Source: Terriglobia bacterium
GTDB lineage: Bacteria > Acidobacteriota > Terriglobia > Terriglobales > Acidobacteriaceae
Direction of reading: 5' to 3'
DNA: 64,000 bases
Assembly: GCA_020073525.1 (NCBI GenBank)
Contig: JAIQFA010000014.1
Span: 1 to 64,000, forward strand
How positions within the stretch are numbered: position 1 is the stretch's first letter; the number at the start of each line of letters is the position of its first letter. The notes beneath the pieces were generated by a model. It was not told the origin of the DNA and made no database searches. It was given only the letters and a program-made list of their open reading frames with translations. This document shows positions 60,626-64,000 of the stretch, piece by piece. The translations under genes and the position numbers were made by a program.

Positions 60626-62179
60626 GTGAGCACGAACGTTCCACCCCCAGTTTCCGCTTCGAACGTCAGCGATTGGGAGCGTCATACCCACCAGGACAAA
60701 GATCTCGTCAAAGGTCTCGGCCTGACGAGCGCCACCATGCTGGTCATGGGCTCCATGATCGGCTCGGGCATCTTTATCGTGTCCGCCGAGATTTCCCGTG
60801 AGGTCACCTCGCCGGCGCTGCTGATTGGCGCGTGGCTCATCACCGGATTCCTGACAATTGTCGGCGCGCTTACCTACGGCGAACTGGCGGCGATGATGCC
60901 GCGGGCGGGCGGGCAGTACGTGTATCTGCGCGAGGCGCTCGGCCCGCTCTGGGGCTTTCTCTACGGCTGGACGCTGTTTCTCGTGATCCAGACAGGCACG
61001 ATCGCTGCTGTGGGCGTCGCCTGCGGCAAATTCCTCGGGATCTTCTGGCCGGCAGTCTCCTCAAGTCATTGGATCGTCCACCTGTGGAAAGTACCGAAGT
61101 TCGCGGTCGGACCCATGATTCTGGGGGGCATGGATGTTGGACTGAATACGCAGAATCTCGTCGCCATCCTGGTAGTGATCGCGCTCTCGATCATCAATAT
61201 TTTCGGCGTGAAGACGGGCGCCTTCATCCAGAACATCTTCACCACCGCGAAGGTTTCGGCGCTGCTCGGGTTAGTTCTCTTCGGGGTATTTCTTGGGCGG
61301 AACGCGCAGGCGGTGGCCGCGAACTTCGGTTCAAATTTCTGGAAGAACGCGGGCCTGGGCACGTTGCATGACATCAATGGGGGAGTGCTGGTCACGACGC
61401 TCACAGCGTTGGCGATTGCGCAGGTCGGATCATTGTTTTCCGCGGATGCCTGGAACAACGTTACGTTTACCGCAGGCGAGGTGAAAAATCCCAGCCGCAA
61501 TCTTCCGCTGTCGCTGGCGCTCGGTACCAGCGTGGTGATCGCGCTCTATATCGCGTGCAACTTCATTTATCTGGGAGCTCTGCCGCTGTGGGGAAGTCCG
61601 ACGGGAACGACGCTGCTGGAGCGCGGAATTCAGTATGCCAGTGAGGACCGCGTTGCCACCGCGGTCATGACCCAGATGTTCGGATCCGCTGGTGGAGCGC
61701 TGATGGCGGTCGCCATCATGATTTCCGGCTTCGGCTGCTGCAATGGCCTGATTCTCTCCGGGGCCCGCGTTTATTACGCTATGGCCAAGGATGGCCTGTT
61801 CTTCCGCAACGTCGCCAAACTGCATCCCGGTTACAAGACGCCCGCGGTTTCGCTGATGGTGCAGATGGTCTGGACCTGCGTGCTCTGCATCTCCGGCAGC
61901 TACGGCCAACTTCTCGACTACATTATTTTTGCGGTGCTGGTGTTTTACGTGCTCACCATCTTCGGGCTTTTCGTTTTGCGCCGCACGCATCCCGAGGCGG
62001 AGCGTCCGTACAAAGCCGTCGGGTACCCGGTTTTACCTGCTGTTTACATCGTGATGGCTTTGTTTATTGACGTGGTGCTGTTACGCTACAAGCCGCAATA
62101 CACGTGGCCGGGACTGTTCATCGTGCTGATCGGGATCCCGGTGTATTACATCTGGCGGCCGCGAAGTGCGAACGCTTAG
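60626..62179 (+). CDS. APC superfamily amino acid permease (LAT-like)
   Basis: A 517-aa inner-membrane transporter with about 12 hydrophobic helices. The TM1 signature GSMIGSGIFIVSAEISREVT and PRAGGQYVYLREALGPLWGF (TM2-3) are typical of amino acid/polyamine antiporters of the LAT/YfnA type. The start is GTG at 60626 with TAGGAGG. Substrate not assignable. Followed 22 bases later by a second APC permease. Confidence 0.9.
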   Translation: MSTNVPPPVSASNVSDWERHTHQDKDLVKGLGLTSATMLVMGSMIGSGIFIVSAEISREVTSPALLIGAWLITGFLTIVGALTYGELAAMMPRAGGQYVYLREALGPLWGFLYGWTLFLVIQTGTIAAVGVACGKFLGIFWPAVSSSHWIVHLWKVPKFAVGPMILGGMDVGLNTQNLVAILVVIALSIINIFGVKTGAFIQNIFTTAKVSALLGLVLFGVFLGRNAQAVAANFGSNFWKNAGLGTLHDINGGVLVTTLTALAIAQVGSLFSADAWNNVTFTAGEVKNPSRNLPLSLALGTSVVIALYIACNFIYLGALPLWGSPTGTTLLERGIQYASEDRVATAVMTQMFGSAGGALMAVAIMISGFGCCNGLILSGARVYYAMAKDGLFFRNVAKLHPGYKTPAVSLMVQMVWTCVLCISGSYGQLLDYIIFAVLVFYVLTIFGLFVLRRTHPEAERPYKAVGYPVLPAVYIVMALFIDVVLLRYKPQYTWPGLFIVLIGIPVYYIWRPRSANA

Positions 62180-62201
62180 CCTTTAAGGAGAGACCCCTGA
62201 A

Positions 62202-63752
62202 ATGTCCGATCTGCTGGCCACCAAGCCACTCGAAATGATCCTCGATGAATCCTCCGAAACTGGGGAACATTCCCTGAAGCGGGCGCTGGGCCCAACAAAT
62301 CTGATTACGCTTGGCATCGGCGCCATCATTGGGGCGGGCATTTTTGTCCTGACCGGAGCGGCAGCCGCGCAGTATGCCGGACCGGCCATCGTGCTCTCCT
62401 TCATTCTTGCGGGCATCGCGTGCGCATTTGCGGGTCTCTGCTACTCGGAATTCGCTGCGCTGATTCCGATCGCCGGTTCCGCCTACACGTACGGGTATGC
62501 GACACTCGGCGAAATCTTTGCTTGGATTATCGGATGGGACCTGATCCTCGAATATGCCTTCGGAGCGGCCACGGTCGCCTCGGGTTGGAGTGGATATGTA
62601 AACAGCTTTTTGCAGGACTACGGCATTCATTTGCCGCCGTCGCTGACTGCAACTCCCGGCACGGACATGGTGATGTACAACAACCGATGGGAGCGGCTGG
62701 CTACGATCCTGCCGACGCTGCAAGCCCACCGAGTCGATCCGTCCACGCTTACGCATATCCATGGTTCGTTCAACCTGATCGCCTTTCTTGGCATCGTTAT
62801 CGTGACCGTGATCCTTATCATCGGCATTCAGGAATCGGCAAATTTCAACTCGGCAATCGTCATCATCAAGGTCGCCATCGTGATCACATTTATTGCGATT
62901 GCGGGTGGCTTTATTCTGAAGCATCCGGACATCGCTGCCCGGAACTGGCATCCGTTCATTCCACCGAATACCGGGGAATTTGGACATTACGGCTGGTCCG
63001 GAATCGCGCGCGGGGCCGCGGTCATTTTCTTTGCCTACATTGGCTTTGACGCCGTTTCGACCGCGGCACAGGAAGCGAAAAAGCCACAGCGGGATATGCC
63101 GATCGGCATTCTCGGTTCGCTAGTGATTTGTACGATCCTCTATATTCTTGTTTCTGGACTTCTCACCGGAGTTGTTTCCTACACGACGTTGAATGTCCCT
63201 GATCCGGTTGCGGTTGGTATTGATCACACCGGTGTGCGCTGGGGCAGCATCCTCGTGAAGTTGGGGGCGATTGCCGGCCTGGGCAGCGTGATGCTGGTGA
63301 TGTTGCTGGGGCAGTCTCGCGTGTTCTTCTCGATGTCGCGCGATGGCCTGTTGCCGCAGTGGGCGGGGGCGGTGCATGCCCGCTTCCGGACTCCGTGGAT
63401 TTCGAGCATCACGGTGGGAATCTTCGTGGCAATCTTTGCGTCGCTGATCCCGATCGGCATTCTGGGCGAACTGGTCAGCATTGGCACGCTGCTGGCGTTT
63501 GTGATCGTGTGCGCGGGCGTGTGGATTCTGCGCGTGCGCCGGCCGGAATTGGCTCGTCCTTTTAAGACCCCGATGGTGCCATTTGTCCCGATCATGGGAA
63601 TTCTTGTAGCGGGGCTCATGATGGTGAGTCTGCCGCTCGACACCTGGCTGCGGCTAATTATCTGGCTGGCAATCGGGATGGTGATTTACTTCGGCTACGG
63701 ACGCCATCATAGTCGCGTGCAAGCGGCGGTAGCGGTCCGCAAGACGAAGTAA
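62202..63752 (+). CDS. APC superfamily amino acid permease (cationic amino acid transporter-like)
   Basis: A 516-aa, 12-TM permease. GIGAIIGAGIFVLTGAAAAQ (TM1), FAALIPIAGSAYTYGYATLG and FFAYIGFDAVSTAAQEAKKP followed by QRDMPIGILGSL are hallmarks of the CAT/YfnA group. A 60-residue extracellular loop holds NNRWERLATILPTLQAHRVD. Only distantly related to the preceding permease. ATG at 62202 after AAGGAGAG. Confidence 0.93.
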   Translation: MSDLLATKPLEMILDESSETGEHSLKRALGPTNLITLGIGAIIGAGIFVLTGAAAAQYAGPAIVLSFILAGIACAFAGLCYSEFAALIPIAGSAYTYGYATLGEIFAWIIGWDLILEYAFGAATVASGWSGYVNSFLQDYGIHLPPSLTATPGTDMVMYNNRWERLATILPTLQAHRVDPSTLTHIHGSFNLIAFLGIVIVTVILIIGIQESANFNSAIVIIKVAIVITFIAIAGGFILKHPDIAARNWHPFIPPNTGEFGHYGWSGIARGAAVIFFAYIGFDAVSTAAQEAKKPQRDMPIGILGSLVICTILYILVSGLLTGVVSYTTLNVPDPVAVGIDHTGVRWGSILVKLGAIAGLGSVMLVMLLGQSRVFFSMSRDGLLPQWAGAVHARFRTPWISSITVGIFVAIFASLIPIGILGELVSIGTLLAFVIVCAGVWILRVRRPELARPFKTPMVPFVPIMGILVAGLMMVSLPLDTWLRLIIWLAIGMVIYFGYGRHHSRVQAAVAVRKTK

Positions 63753-63763
63753 CCCAAACTTTC

Positions 63764-63790
63764 TGTAGAGACGCGGCTTGCCGCGTCTCA
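63764..63790. repeat. GAGACGCGGC single hairpin, family R1 half copy (8)
   Basis: TGTAGAGACGCGGCTTGCCG ending in CGTCTC: the left half of the R1 element. Between the permease stop and the convergent SDR gene. Confidence 0.8.
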
Positions 63791-63807
63791 CGGCATGCAG
63801 CTTCTCT

Positions 63808-64000
63808 TCAGTTGAAATTCGTCTGGACGGGCGGGGACGCCCGTCGCTCCACCCCCTGCTGCTCCTGTGTCTTCCTGGCAATCGCCGTCACCAGCCGGCG
63901 CGGGGAGAAGCGCACCGACTGCGCCAGCAGCCAATTCTTAAATCCCGGAATGACCACGGGTTTGCCAGCCATGAGGGCGCGATAGCCATCTTCGGCCACG
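63808..64000 (-). CDS. SDR family oxidoreductase, C-terminal part (cut by window edge)
   Basis: The last ~63 residues of a short-chain dehydrogenase entering from the right edge: [20 protein letters not shown] and [20 protein letters not shown]. This is the C-terminal pattern of SDRs of the DltE/YqjQ-type ('...[10 protein letters not shown]'). The Rossmann and catalytic parts are outside the window. It is convergent with the permeases. Confidence 0.72.
   Translation of the reverse strand, partial: VAEDGYRALMAGKPVVIPGFKNWLLAQSVRFSPRRLVTAIARKTQEQQGVERRASPPVQTNFN

Overview
The window reads as one end of a contig from a moderately GC-rich Gram-negative bacterium, most likely an acidobacterium. 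This is an inference from several signs together: BIG2/putative-Ig/beta-helix lipoproteins, a cohesin-tailed secretin, a PEP-CTERM protein, a fused alpha-beta E1 of the branched-chain type, many TTG/GTG starts, and a dense load of short palindromic intergenic repeats. The first 34 bases are not genomic: they match the Illumina TruSeq adapter with one base missing, so position 1 is an assembly end.

Region 1 (about 35-20160) is a surface-glycan and sulfation locus. It holds a truncated heparinase II/III protein, a nucleotide-sugar 6-dehydrogenase, a FemAB-like acyltransferase, three PAPS-type sulfotransferases, a GNAT-like protein, an acyl carrier protein, an FkbH-type HAD protein, a VOC protein, a formyltransferase-NodB deacetylase fusion, a beta-helix lipoprotein and a second NodB deacetylase. 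It ends with a CysQ-like phosphatase, a TSUP permease and a bifunctional ATP sulfurylase/APS kinase. Sulfate activation, PAPS use and PAP removal are therefore all encoded within 20 kb.

Region 2 (20640-31640) is mostly housekeeping: PolX, a cold-shock protein, a Nudix hydrolase, a DUF2520 protein, GTP cyclohydrolase II, tRNA-Ala(CGC), an M3 oligopeptidase, a Cys/Met-metabolism PLP enzyme, and a divergent MarR regulator/ClC transporter pair with a perfect inverted repeat between them.

Region 3 (31900-43950) holds a PEP-CTERM protein, SmpB, a TPR-secretin-cohesin protein with three type II-like pseudopilins, DoxX, the fused E1, a phosphoglycolate phosphatase, a Cys-rich secreted protein and a Doc-type toxin-antitoxin pair.

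Region 4 (44020-64000) holds a multi-TM glycosyltransferase-like protein, a GH20 hexosaminidase, secreted proteins, an excisionase-type HTH protein and then the pilMNOPQ type IV pilus operon. pilQ carries an in-frame TGA. Next come an M24 peptidase, accB-accC, thiE, two APC permeases and the C-terminus of an SDR protein cut by the right edge.

The intergenic DNA carries at least five repeat families. The most striking has two arms built of tandem heptamers, in inverted orientation around a GGAAAATC/GATTTTCC boundary. The heptamer sequence differs from copy to copy, but in most copies the two arms of one copy match each other. No CRISPR array, rRNA operon or prophage was seen.
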